Positions 13,069-20,964 of a stretch of DNA of 43,142 nt are shown piece by piece. The notes below the pieces were generated by a model that saw only the letters and a program-made list of their open reading frames with translations, was not told the origin of the DNA and ran no database searches. A program made the position numbers and the translations under genes. Source of the DNA: a virus. The stretch lies in IMG/VR virus record IMGVR_UViG_3300012984_000002, positions 1 through 43,142 of that record, one strand, 5' to 3'. Position 1 is the first letter of the stretch. Each line of letters begins with the position of its first letter.

Positions 13069-13592
13069 ACCGCACCTCCGAACAAATCAGCCAATGAAGT
13101 GTCGTCCCCTACCGCTGCGGCCAAACGTTCAGCCTTCAACCGTGCAACCTCTGCCATCACTTGTGGCTTCTTAGCCAGCGCTTTCTTCTGCGCTTCATCC
13201 AATTGTCCGATCAGCGCCATACACTCTGCCAAAGTCTTTCCGCTTATATTCACCACAGCCTGCACTAGATCGTTATTCCCTTCGCCTGCTTTCCCTCTAC
13301 TACTCCACTCGCCACCTACCAGCGTATCAATCCTTACTTGCGCAAAGGTATACGCCTCACTCGCAGTCTTGATACCGCTATAAGCATCGCTAATAGTTTG
13401 CTTCAGCCCGTGCATCATGGCTGCGTGCCTAATCCCCGCGGTCAGTGTGTCGGGATCTATCTCTGCTGTTTGTCCGTTGCCGAACGTCCAGACCAGCTTC
13501 CCCTCAACCTCAACACACTTAGCCTTAAACCCAGCCTTAGCCTGAGCCGCGCTCACTTCCACTTCAACACCTGCGATTTTATTAGCGTTCAT
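13065..13592 (-). CDS. Conserved phage protein of unknown function, first gene of leftward unit
   Basis: This 175-aa protein is the first gene leftward of the divergent control region. It is homologous to the 158-aa product of 11749-12225: shared TAE-, HGLKQTISDAYSG-, GGEWSSRGKAG-, NISGK- and ALAKKPQVMAEVARLKAE-like segments are in the same order. Duplicates of an early-expressed gene, each with its own control region, imply a dose-dependent role; DNA binding is possible but not shown. The final residues (SLADLFGGAV) form a short tail absent from the other copy. Confidence 0.7.
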   Translation of the reverse strand: MNANKIAGVEVEVSAAQAKAGFKAKCVEVEGKLVWTFGNGQTAEIDPDTLTAGIRHAAMMHGLKQTISDAYSGIKTASEAYTFAQVRIDTLVGGEWSSRGKAGEGNNDLVQAVVNISGKTLAECMALIGQLDEAQKKALAKKPQVMAEVARLKAERLAAAVGDDTSLADLFGGAV

Positions 13593-13619
13593 GATATATA
13601 CCTACCTATTATCTAGTTC

Positions 13620-13633
13620 AGGCGATATTGCCT
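13620..13633. promoter_or_regulatory. Palindromic operator candidate
   Basis: AGGC-GATATT-GCCT is symmetrical at 12 of 14 positions and sits about 30 bp upstream of the leftward start at 13592, a typical operator position. No cognate repressor has been identified. Confidence 0.35.
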
Positions 13634-13659
13634 AAGTGCAGCTTAACATACTGGTGTAT

Positions 13660-13693
13660 TAATACAAGTACTTTGCACGCCAATATACAAGTA
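13660..13693 (-). promoter_or_regulatory. Paired TACTTGTA operator-like element (copy B)
   Basis: On the minus strand TACTTGTA occurs at 13693-13686 and 23 bp later at 13670-13663, followed by TTA. It matches the element at 11153-11186 at 28 of 34 positions, including the AAAG immediately before the second unit. The element lies 70-100 bp upstream of the first leftward gene, where it could control the early promoter. Confidence 0.5.
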
Positions 13694-13845
13694 TTTTTAT
13701 TCTTTCTTCATCTGTTTTCAGCTCCTTTCATTCTTCTTTCCTTTCCTCTCCTTCCTTCCCAGCTGCTACCCACTAGGGGACAGCCACCCCACCCACCCGG
13801 GGTCGGCGGATTCTTCAGGCTCCTCTCTAAATCGCGCCAAAAAAT

Positions 13846-13874
13846 TTGACTTTCTCTTGACCACTGAGGAGAAT
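13846..13874 (+). promoter_or_regulatory. Candidate late promoter for the terminase-structural operon
   Basis: TTGACT (13846-13851), a 17-nt spacer and GAGAAT (13869-13874) give five of six and four of six matches to the sigma70 consensus. The predicted transcript starts near 13880, which rules out the upstream ATG at 13873 and supports terS starting at 13912. Confidence 0.45.
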
Positions 13875-13911
13875 GCGGCCACACTCGAATCACTTACCGA
13901 GGGTTCGCACT

Positions 13912-14418
13912 ATGTCCAACTTCGTCTCAAATCAAGTCCTTCTCCGCGTTTCGCACAAGCACGAGGCTGTGATGATGCACATGCTTCAGTTCCCACAGCA
14001 ATCGCTGAATGAAGTCGCTGCGATCTTCGATATGACTCCGAACTATCTCAGCATCCTTGTGCACTCCGATACCTTTCAGGCGAAGTTCCAGGAGCTGAAG
14101 AAGGAGCACTTCCACGTGCAAATGGAATCGCTGCCAAAAAAGATTGAAGCCTTAGCGAACTTAGCGTTAGATCGTTGGGGTGAAGAGATCGCAAGTTCAG
14201 CAGATCCTAAGTTCATCAAGGACTCCGCTGACAGATTGCTTCAACGCTTAGGCTATGGTGCGACGAAGGGTGTGCAGGTAGATATTAACGTACCTGCCAC
14301 CACTGAACCCTCCATCGCCAAAGATGCTATCGACGCTGCAAACAGAGCCCGTGCAACTCTGCGCGCAATTAAAGCCACTGCACTTGAAGGGGAGTTCCAT
14401 GAAATTACGCCCAACTAA
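13912..14418 (+). CDS. Terminase small subunit
   Basis: This 168-aa protein probably recognises phage DNA to start packaging. A helix-turn-helix is visible near residues 29-49 (SLNEVAAIFDMTPNYLSILV), followed by a long helical oligomerisation region (FQELKKEHFHVQMESLPKKI and on) and a polar C-terminus expected to contact TerL. The length suits small terminase subunits. Position immediately before the nuclease-like gene and TerL supports the call. GAGGG lies 9 nt before the ATG at 13912. Confidence 0.75.
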   Translation: MSNFVSNQVLLRVSHKHEAVMMHMLQFPQQSLNEVAAIFDMTPNYLSILVHSDTFQAKFQELKKEHFHVQMESLPKKIEALANLALDRWGEEIASSADPKFIKDSADRLLQRLGYGATKGVQVDINVPATTEPSIAKDAIDAANRARATLRAIKATALEGEFHEITPN

Positions 14419-14893
14419 CTTTCTACCAGCGGGAGCTGTGCAGAGAGTAATGCTTACCGACAGAGGTCCCAGCTTTGCGCCACAGAAACTGAAGGGTGTG
14501 CAGAAGGCTGGGATCGTTTTCGAGAAGATGTTTCATCTGAACATGAAGATGCGGTTCGGTGATATGTACCATCAGAATCCTTGGTTCCATTTCTTCTCTG
14601 AAGGTGCATGGCATTGGTGCCAACCTGATGGGATCTTATGCCAACCAGAACTGAATCTCGTAACGATCTTCGAATGCAAACTCAAGCACACTTCTCGCAG
14701 TTGGTTCCAACTTATGGAGCGTTACTTGCCTGTCGTGAAAGCTGCGTTCGGCCCAGACTTCCGTTACAATCTTGTAGAGGTTTGTAAGTTCTACGATCCT
14801 CATTCCCCGTACCCAGTTAAAGCTCCTCTCCTACGCGAGTTGACTGCCTCACCTGAAGCGGAAACAGTAGGAGTTTATGTATGGAACAAATAG
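14399..14893 (+). CDS. PD-(D/E)XK nuclease-like protein between terminase genes
   Basis: This 164-aa protein has a PD-(D/E)XK-like core. PDG (about residue 75) is followed by a beta hairpin and FECKLKHT (about residues 92-99), giving Asp-x(n)-Glu-x-Lys geometry. Aromatic residues around it (WFHFFSEGAWHWC) resemble short phage nucleases. It could process DNA ends at packaging or degrade competing DNA. The ATG at 14399 has GGGGAG upstream and overlaps terS by 20 nt, and the gene overlaps terL by 13 nt, so all three are co-translated. Confidence 0.55.
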   Translation: MKLRPTNFLPAGAVQRVMLTDRGPSFAPQKLKGVQKAGIVFEKMFHLNMKMRFGDMYHQNPWFHFFSEGAWHWCQPDGILCQPELNLVTIFECKLKHTSRSWFQLMERYLPVVKAAFGPDFRYNLVEVCKFYDPHSPYPVKAPLLRELTASPEAETVGVYVWNK

Positions 14894-16356
14894 AAACTAG
14901 TACGGCTGAAATCATTGCGATGGCAGCGGTAGACAACGAGTTCTACTCCAAGCACTTCTTCCCCAAGGCATTTCGCCAAGACTCTCCTGAATTCCATAAA
15001 GAGGTCTGGGAGCAGCTGGAGTTCGGTGGGAGATATGTTGGGCTGATGATCTTCCGTGACGGAGCGAAGACGACAGTTGCTCGCGCCTTTCTCTCGAAGC
15101 GGATTGCCTACGCTACCTCCCGCACCATCGTGGTAGTCGGCAAGTCAGAAGATGCGGCATGTAAGACAATCGACTGGCTCCGTAAAGCCATCCAGTTCAA
15201 CACTCTCTGGACATCCACATATGGGCTCGAAGCGGGAGAGACCTTCAATACGTCGCACATCATTATTGAGCACAAGACCATGGACTGTCGCATTCAGGTT
15301 ATTGCTCTTGGTATTCACGGTTCTGTGCGCGGTATTAACCTTGATGATTATCGTCCTGATCTTATCCTTGTTGATGACCCGTGCGACGAAGAGAATACTG
15401 CGACACCTGAGCAGAGGAAAAAGATCTCGGATTTATTTTTTGGAAGCCTGAAGAATACCTTGGCGCCAGAGACTGATATGCCTGAGGCGAAGATGATCTT
15501 GCTGCAAACTCCACTGCAAGCGGACGACCTTATTAATCAGGTAGATAAAGATGCTGAGTGGAAGTGCGTGAAATTCTCGATATTCGATGAACAGGGTAAG
15601 TCACGTTGGGAAGCCCGTTGGCCGACCGCAACTATGCTGAAATACAAACAAGCATCAATCGATCGGAATCAGCTTTCCCTCTGGTTGCGCGAGAAAGAGG
15701 TAACAGTTGTTTCACCCGAATCTGCGTGGTTCAAAGCTGAGTGGTTGGACTTCTGGGATGTGTTGCCTGAAGGCGGAATCTGTTATATCGGGATCGACCC
15801 TACGCCTCCACCGAAAGATCAGGCACAAATCATCAAAAACCCTAAGCTCGATGATGCAGTTATTCTGGCGATTAAATTTCACAAAGGCATCATCTATATA
15901 GTAGATTACTTTACTGTTAAGTCGCCTCAACCAGAGGAACTTTCAAATCAGTTCTTTATCTACCGCAGACGCTTCTCTCCCTTCAAAGTTGGTGTGGAGA
16001 CTGTGGGTTACCAACGAGCGCTGAAGACTCACATCGAAGGTGAGATGCGGAAGCGTCAGGAGTTTACAACTATTTCCGCGATTGAAGACAAACGTCCGAA
16101 GCCGCTGAGAATTACACAAACGATCTCTGATTATGCGTCCCACCGCAAGATCAAATGCCATCGATCAATGGCAGGTTTTATAGAACAATTTACTACTTAT
16201 CCTCAGTCCTCTCACGACGACATTCTGGATGCGCTTTCGATTGCGATTAGCCTGATAGTTCCAGGCCTTGATTCAGTAATCGAAGGTGAGTTCTCAGTTG
16301 TGAATGAAGATGACCCCGAGGTTCAGCAATTACTTATTGGATGGAGACGCTCATGA
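14881..16356 (+). CDS. Terminase large subunit
   Basis: This 491-aa packaging motor has an ATPase domain followed by a nuclease. The Walker A region is FRDGAKTT (58-65), lacking the usual first glycines, as in many phage terminases. Walker B is LILVDD (161-166), and a coupling motif LLQTP lies at about 207-211. The RNase-H-like nuclease has IGIDP (303-307, Asp306), VGVETVG (370-376, Glu373) and SHDDILDAL (444-452, Asp446, Asp447, Asp450). GTAGGAG precedes the start. Length and order are normal for phage TerL. Confidence 0.9.
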   Translation: MEQIETSTAEIIAMAAVDNEFYSKHFFPKAFRQDSPEFHKEVWEQLEFGGRYVGLMIFRDGAKTTVARAFLSKRIAYATSRTIVVVGKSEDAACKTIDWLRKAIQFNTLWTSTYGLEAGETFNTSHIIIEHKTMDCRIQVIALGIHGSVRGINLDDYRPDLILVDDPCDEENTATPEQRKKISDLFFGSLKNTLAPETDMPEAKMILLQTPLQADDLINQVDKDAEWKCVKFSIFDEQGKSRWEARWPTATMLKYKQASIDRNQLSLWLREKEVTVVSPESAWFKAEWLDFWDVLPEGGICYIGIDPTPPPKDQAQIIKNPKLDDAVILAIKFHKGIIYIVDYFTVKSPQPEELSNQFFIYRRRFSPFKVGVETVGYQRALKTHIEGEMRKRQEFTTISAIEDKRPKPLRITQTISDYASHRKIKCHRSMAGFIEQFTTYPQSSHDDILDALSIAISLIVPGLDSVIEGEFSVVNEDDPEVQQLLIGWRRS

Positions 16357-18206
16357 ATATCAATATCGCTATACCTAAGGACTCAAAGCTCCACGCAGAA
16401 ATTCTTTCTAAACTTGCTGAACGTAAGAACAGAGCTACGAAGAAGAATCGCGGAAGAATCCAAGCTTGGGAGGAGCAGGAGAAGTTGGCACAGGGTATTG
16501 TGCACCTGAGTGAAATCGAGAAGAAGAAGGTAAGAGAGGAGAAGATCTCTTATGTCACTGTGCAAGTGCCTTACTCCTATGGCATGATGATGAGCGCTCA
16601 TACCTACTACTCCTCGGTATTCCTTTCCCGCTCCCCTGTCTTCCAGTTCGAAGGGATGCAAGCGGAGACCGAACAATCTGAACAAGCGGTTGAAGCGTTG
16701 ATTAATTATCAGCTCTCAACCACCAACGCGCAGTACGAGATCTTTCTCTGGCTTTATGATGCGTGTAAGTATGGGCTGGGGATTCTCGGCACTTTCTGGG
16801 AAGAGGAATGGGCATACGTATCTCGCATAGAGGAAGTTCCACAAACTTACTTGGGCATCCCAATTCCAGGTGCGAAGCCTAAGAAGCAACGTACGACTGA
16901 ACGCATGCCTAAATATAAAGGCAACAAACTCTACAACGTGCAACCAGTTAAGTTCTTCTGGGACCCATCTGTAACTCCAGCGCATTTGCAACAAGGCGAG
17001 TACTGTGGTCGTTACTACACTATGAGTTGGAATAAGTTTTCAGCCGGAGCTCAAGAGGGAGTCTTCATTAACGCTGAAGATGCCGCTGGATACTTTAACT
17101 TGACCGACCCAGATCAAATTACTTCGACTTGGTTAGATACTCCAGATGTTAACAGTTCGCTGGATACTTCAAAAACTGGTAAAGGCTTCGGTTCTTTCAC
17201 AGATATCTTTGTACGCTTGATCCCATCTGAATGGAAACTTGGAGCATCGACTTATCCTGAACTCTGGGTCTTTACTCTTTTGCATGGAGCGCTGATTGTT
17301 CGCGCCCGTCCGATGGGAGATTACTCTGACAAGTTTCCGTTCTTTACACTGGAACAGGAGATCGAAGGTTATGCGCTGTACCGTCCAGGTGTGATGGAAC
17401 AAATGCAACCTTACAACGATATCCTAACTTGGCTCTTCAACTCGCACTTCTATAACGTTGAGCAAGCGTTGAACAATCAGTTCGTCTATGACCCATCTCG
17501 TGTGGTGATGGCGGATATCTTAGACCCTCAACCTGGGAAGCGTATCCGTCTAACCCCAGGTGCATATGGCACTGACACGAAGACTGCGGTATCTCAGCTC
17601 ACTGCATACGACGTGACCCAAACCCATCTCTCCGATTTCGATCGCGTGGGAATGCAGATGCAACGGGCGAATGGGATAGTTGACGGGATTATGGGACAAG
17701 TTGCGACTGGTGGGCGTAAGACTGCGACAGAAGTTCGGACCTCCACTCAAGGTGGGATCAATCGTCTGAAGACTGTCTCCGAGTATATGAGTGCTCAAGG
17801 CTTTCAGCCATTGGCTATGCATTTGCTCTCTACCACCCAGCAGTACTATGACCAAGAGATGGATCTGAGAATTCTCGGGATGTCGGGCGAACGTCAGTTG
17901 GTTAAAGTAACCCCTGAGATGATTGCGGGCAATTACTCCTTCGCCCCAGTCGATGGCACAATGCCAATTGACCGTTTGGCTCAGGCTCAACTCTACCAGC
18001 AAATGATGGTGGGTTTAGCTGGTAACCAACAAGTCGCACAGCAATTCGATTTCGTGAAGATGGCTACCTGGATTGCGCGCCTGTTCGGCATGCGTTCAGT
18101 AGACTCCTTCCGATTACAACAAGCAGACCCAGCTGCGATGCAGCAACAAGTTCAAGCTGGTAACGCTATCCCGCAAGGGCAACTTCCACAAGGACCACAG
18201 CAATGA
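16353..18206 (+). CDS. Portal protein
   Basis: This 617-aa protein forms the dodecameric DNA channel of the head. The sequence has an N-terminal helical arm, YVTVQVPYSYG..MMSAHTYYSS, a central region with WEEEWAYVSR and PVKFFWDPSVTP, a stem or clip segment with FPFFTLEQEIEGYALYRPGV, and a Gln-rich C-terminus (AQAQLYQQMM ... GQLPQGPQQ). Position right after TerL and its size match podoviral portals. The start at 16353 has GGAGA upstream and an ATGA overlap with terL; an ATG at 16341 has no ribosome site. Confidence 0.85.
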   Translation: MNINIAIPKDSKLHAEILSKLAERKNRATKKNRGRIQAWEEQEKLAQGIVHLSEIEKKKVREEKISYVTVQVPYSYGMMMSAHTYYSSVFLSRSPVFQFEGMQAETEQSEQAVEALINYQLSTTNAQYEIFLWLYDACKYGLGILGTFWEEEWAYVSRIEEVPQTYLGIPIPGAKPKKQRTTERMPKYKGNKLYNVQPVKFFWDPSVTPAHLQQGEYCGRYYTMSWNKFSAGAQEGVFINAEDAAGYFNLTDPDQITSTWLDTPDVNSSLDTSKTGKGFGSFTDIFVRLIPSEWKLGASTYPELWVFTLLHGALIVRARPMGDYSDKFPFFTLEQEIEGYALYRPGVMEQMQPYNDILTWLFNSHFYNVEQALNNQFVYDPSRVVMADILDPQPGKRIRLTPGAYGTDTKTAVSQLTAYDVTQTHLSDFDRVGMQMQRANGIVDGIMGQVATGGRKTATEVRTSTQGGINRLKTVSEYMSAQGFQPLAMHLLSTTQQYYDQEMDLRILGMSGERQLVKVTPEMIAGNYSFAPVDGTMPIDRLAQAQLYQQMMVGLAGNQQVAQQFDFVKMATWIARLFGMRSVDSFRLQQADPAAMQQQVQAGNAIPQGQLPQGPQQ

Positions 18207-18538
18207 GTATTCAAAGAGATGAGTTAGAACAGATCGCGAAAGACCAGTCAAAGGAGATCGCTGAGATTACGGAGATGTTAACGGACTTGACATCTCGTGC
18301 AGGTTGGGGGAGACTTAAGGAACTTGTTGAGAAGCAGGTTCAAGTGCGGATGACTCAAGTAATGACATCCAGCGAATTACAATTAAGATTGGTAGATCCA
18401 CCAACTACTACGGAAAGATTGCTTGGAGAGGCATGCGGTTTAAGACTTGCAATGTCTCTTGCAGAAACCTTCCTAACCGCCCAAGAGGATATGAAAAATG
18501 CTAGTGAACAAACTGATCAATCTGATGTTGATGAATGA
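18203..18538 (+). CDS. Hypothetical head-region protein
   Basis: This 111-aa helical protein (coiled-coil-like N-terminus, IQRDELEQIAKDQSKEIAEI) is located between portal and scaffold. ATGA overlap with the portal. No domain is recognised. Its position hints at an assembly factor, but this is inferred from context only. Its end overlaps the scaffold start by 41 nt. Confidence 0.6.
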   Translation: MSIQRDELEQIAKDQSKEIAEITEMLTDLTSRAGWGRLKELVEKQVQVRMTQVMTSSELQLRLVDPPTTTERLLGEACGLRLAMSLAETFLTAQEDMKNASEQTDQSDVDE

Positions 18539-19397
18539 AGTTGAAGCTGACGGTGCCGCTGGTGGTTCTGCAGCTCCTGTTGTCGATACAGGTTCAGAGG
18601 ATCTATCACCTGATGCCCAAGTGTTCGAGGCTTTGGCAGATGAATTTGAAAATGAGGATGAGGAGAGTTTAGAGGCCGCATCGACTGAAGTTCCGGTAGT
18701 ACCAGCTGCACCCGCAGCTACCCAACCAGTAGTTCCAACTCCTACTGTTGCTACCCCAGCTCCAGCTGCAACTCAAACTCCCCCTGTAAGCGCGGTTCAG
18801 GAAGTACCGCAACAGGTCACAGCTGCTCAGTCCCCAGCTCAACCTGTTCAGCAAGCTCCGTCTCGAGATCAAGCGGTAGCCTCGATCGCGCAACAACTGG
18901 CGATCACAAATGAGGACGATATAATGCAACTGCGTACGGAACCTGAGAAGGTTATCCCTAAGCTGTTGGCGAATTTGTTCTATGATATACACGGGACGCT
19001 CACTCGTCAGTTCCAAGAGTCACTTCCAAACATGCTGCAAAGTGTGTCGCAAAGGGCTCAAGCTGATTTGCAAGCGGAACAGGCTTTTTATGAACAATGG
19101 CCAGCATTGAAGGAGCATAACAAACTCGTGTTGGATACTGCTAAGCTGTACATGAAGATGAATCCTACCGCTGACAAGACTGTAGCGATGCAGGAGATTG
19201 GTGCGATGGCAATGCTGAAAGCGAAGATTCCCTTCGACACAGTAACCGGAAAACCAATAGTCGCAAGTGCAGCTCCAGTAAATCAACCGTTCCGACCAAC
19301 TTCAACTGGTGGCGCAGGAGCAAACACTAACGCCTCTAACCAATCTCCTTGGGAGAAAATGTTAGAGGAATTCGAGCAGGAAGATAACGCGGAGTAA
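18498..19397 (+). CDS. Scaffold-like protein, acidic and proline/alanine-rich
   Basis: This 299-aa protein precedes the capsid gene. The N-terminal half is acidic (ENEDEESLEA) and then a long Pro/Ala/Thr/Val/Gln-rich linker (about residues 60-125), followed by a helical section (LRTEPEKVIPKLLANLFYDI) and a C-terminal cap WEKMLEEFEQED. This composition and location fit phage internal scaffolds. Start at 18498 is preferred because AGAGGA precedes it by about 8 nt; ATGs at 18525 and 18531 are in frame but lack a ribosome site. Confidence 0.65.
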   Translation: MLVNKLINLMLMNEVEADGAAGGSAAPVVDTGSEDLSPDAQVFEALADEFENEDEESLEAASTEVPVVPAAPAATQPVVPTPTVATPAPAATQTPPVSAVQEVPQQVTAAQSPAQPVQQAPSRDQAVASIAQQLAITNEDDIMQLRTEPEKVIPKLLANLFYDIHGTLTRQFQESLPNMLQSVSQRAQADLQAEQAFYEQWPALKEHNKLVLDTAKLYMKMNPTADKTVAMQEIGAMAMLKAKIPFDTVTGKPIVASAAPVNQPFRPTSTGGAGANTNASNQSPWEKMLEEFEQEDNAE

Positions 19398-19402
19398 TTA
19401 TC

Positions 19403-20599
19403 ATGGCTTTTGCAGGCTTACGTGGAACTGGTGACTGGGCTACCGATGAACGTCCAAAGAATTTCCGTCAAACTATTCTCTGGAGACAACCTAACGGTTC
19501 TTCTCCTTTGACGGCTATGTTAGCAAAGATGAAGACTGAGTCGACAGATGACCCAGAATTCGCTTGGTGGGAAGAAGAACTGACAATCATGCGTGTTACT
19601 ATGAACGCAGCGATTCTCGGTACCACTGATACCACAGCAACTTTCCTCTCCGGCGGACTGAATTTAGTTCCTGGTGATGTGTTGTTGGTAGAGAAAACTG
19701 AAGTTGCAGGTTACGATAACGAACTGGTAACAGTTTCTTCCGTAACTAACGACACCACTGTTGTGATCAAACGTGGTCAAGTCGGTACTACCGCTACTGC
19801 GATTCCAGCTAGCGGAAACATGACCAAGATTGGTAATGCGTATTCTGAAGGTTCAACATCTCCTTCAGTGACTTCACGCAATCCTACCAAAGTGTACAAC
19901 TATTGCCAGATCTTTAAGACTGCGTACGAGTTGACCAACACTGCGAAGGCTACCAAAACTCGTACCGGTGATCCACTGAAAAACGACAAGAAACGTCGTA
20001 TGTTCGACCACTCAGTGGCGATGGAACAGTCTTTCATCTTCGGTAAGAAGAATGAAACAACTGGCGCGAACAGCAAACCTTTACGTTACACTGGTGGTGT
20101 ACGTCAGTTCATTCAAACGAACGTGAGCGTATTCACAACCACCCCTACAGAAGATTCATTCTTGGCTTCTGTGTACCCAGTGTTCGATTACCAAGCAGAT
20201 GGTGTGTCTGGTAATGAGCGTATCGTGTTGGCTGGTAATGGGTTTTTGAACTCATTGAACAAGTTGGCAGCTGGTGGTACCGGTTCTACAAACCGTGTGC
20301 GTCACATGGAAACTGTTAAGTTCTACGGAATGGAACTGATGAAGTGGGTATTACCTCAGGGTACATTGTACATCAAGACTCACCCTCTGATGAACGTGCA
20401 TCCTAAGTACACCAACTCAGCGTTCATTTTGAACCCTGCTGCACTGGTGTATCGTCCTCTTGCAGGTCGTGATACCAAAGCGCAAGACAACATTCAGGCT
20501 CCTGACTCTGACACTCAGAAAGGTCAGTGGTTAACTGAAGCAGGTCTTGAGGTGAACCATGAAAGAACCATGGCATACCTGGGCAACTTTGTAGTTTAA
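19403..20599 (+). CDS. Major capsid protein, SU10/DUF5309-like
   Basis: This 398-aa protein has the typical opening of this family: PKNFRQTILWRQPNGSSPLT (residues 19-38), then DDPEFAWWEEE (about 51-61), which fits the N-arm/E-loop of HK97-fold capsids. A beta-rich inserted domain follows (about 75-150, with VPGDVLLVEK and VTVSSVTNDTTVVIK). The C-terminal core includes ERIVLAGNGFLNSL, MNVHPKYT and WLTEAGLEVNHE. The gene is followed by a strong intrinsic terminator, as expected for the most abundant virion protein. The SU10-like assignment is a family-level inference. Confidence 0.8.
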   Translation: MAFAGLRGTGDWATDERPKNFRQTILWRQPNGSSPLTAMLAKMKTESTDDPEFAWWEEELTIMRVTMNAAILGTTDTTATFLSGGLNLVPGDVLLVEKTEVAGYDNELVTVSSVTNDTTVVIKRGQVGTTATAIPASGNMTKIGNAYSEGSTSPSVTSRNPTKVYNYCQIFKTAYELTNTAKATKTRTGDPLKNDKKRRMFDHSVAMEQSFIFGKKNETTGANSKPLRYTGGVRQFIQTNVSVFTTTPTEDSFLASVYPVFDYQADGVSGNERIVLAGNGFLNSLNKLAAGGTGSTNRVRHMETVKFYGMELMKWVLPQGTLYIKTHPLMNVHPKYTNSAFILNPAALVYRPLAGRDTKAQDNIQAPDSDTQKGQWLTEAGLEVNHERTMAYLGNFVV

Positions 20600-20612
20600 T
20601 GGAAGGGCGCTT

Positions 20613-20637
20613 GGGAGGTTAACAGCCTCCCTTTTTT
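20613..20637 (+). terminator. Intrinsic terminator after the capsid gene
   Basis: GGGAGG (20613-20618) pairs with CCTCCC (20626-20631) over a 7-nt loop and is followed by six T residues (20632-20637). The tail genes downstream must use readthrough or other promoters. Confidence 0.9.
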
Positions 20638-20649
20638 ATTGAGGTAAAT

Positions 20650-20964
20650 ATGAAAATCACTTCGAAAGACTTAGTTGCAGACCGTAAAGACGAAAGCAGT
20701 TCATCATCTCCTTGTTGCATAATGAAGGACGACGATGACGAGCGGAAGTTTTATGTTTCCGTACCTGTGACGGAAACAGCTATTAAAGGGCTGGCGATTG
20801 GAACGTCAGTTGAGTTAAATGTGAAGGGAGTTCTGAAGGAAGTTCGTACCCGTTGGTGTGCAGAGGTAGAAATAGAGGTAGGGGAAATAACCCTAGCCAA
20901 TTCCAAAAATGACTTTGAGGCCCTGATAGATGAAAACGACGAAGAATATGACAATGAAGACTAA
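20650..20964 (+). CDS. Small acidic hypothetical protein
   Basis: This 104-aa acidic protein follows the capsid terminator. It has a serine-rich, then Asp-rich segment (DESSSSSPCC; KDDDDER), strands YVSVPVTETAIKGLAIG and CAEVEIEVGEITLAN and an acidic tail. A small beta-fold capsid or decoration protein is plausible from location, but no family is recognised. Its end overlaps the glycosyltransferase by 35 nt. Confidence 0.55.
   Translation: MKITSKDLVADRKDESSSSSPCCIMKDDDDERKFYVSVPVTETAIKGLAIGTSVELNVKGVLKEVRTRWCAEVEIEVGEITLANSKNDFEALIDENDEEYDNED

Larger units (their letters stand above)
13593..13911. promoter_or_regulatory. Divergent control region between early and late units
   Basis: The 319-bp gap holds, from left to right, a near-perfect palindrome AGGCGATATTGCCT (13620-13633), the paired TACAAGTA element (13660-13693), a pyrimidine-only-like tract of about 60 nt (13699-13760), a C-rich run 13784-13798 whose complement is GGG-T-GGG-T-GGGG, and a rightward promoter at 13846-13874. 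Its place next to the terminase genes makes it a candidate packaging-recognition region as well as the early/late switch point. Confidence 0.55.

Noticed and set aside
13873-13911. An earlier start for terS at 13873
   Set aside because: The ATG lies inside the predicted -10 element and its ribosome site spacing is too short; 13912 has a proper GAGGG.
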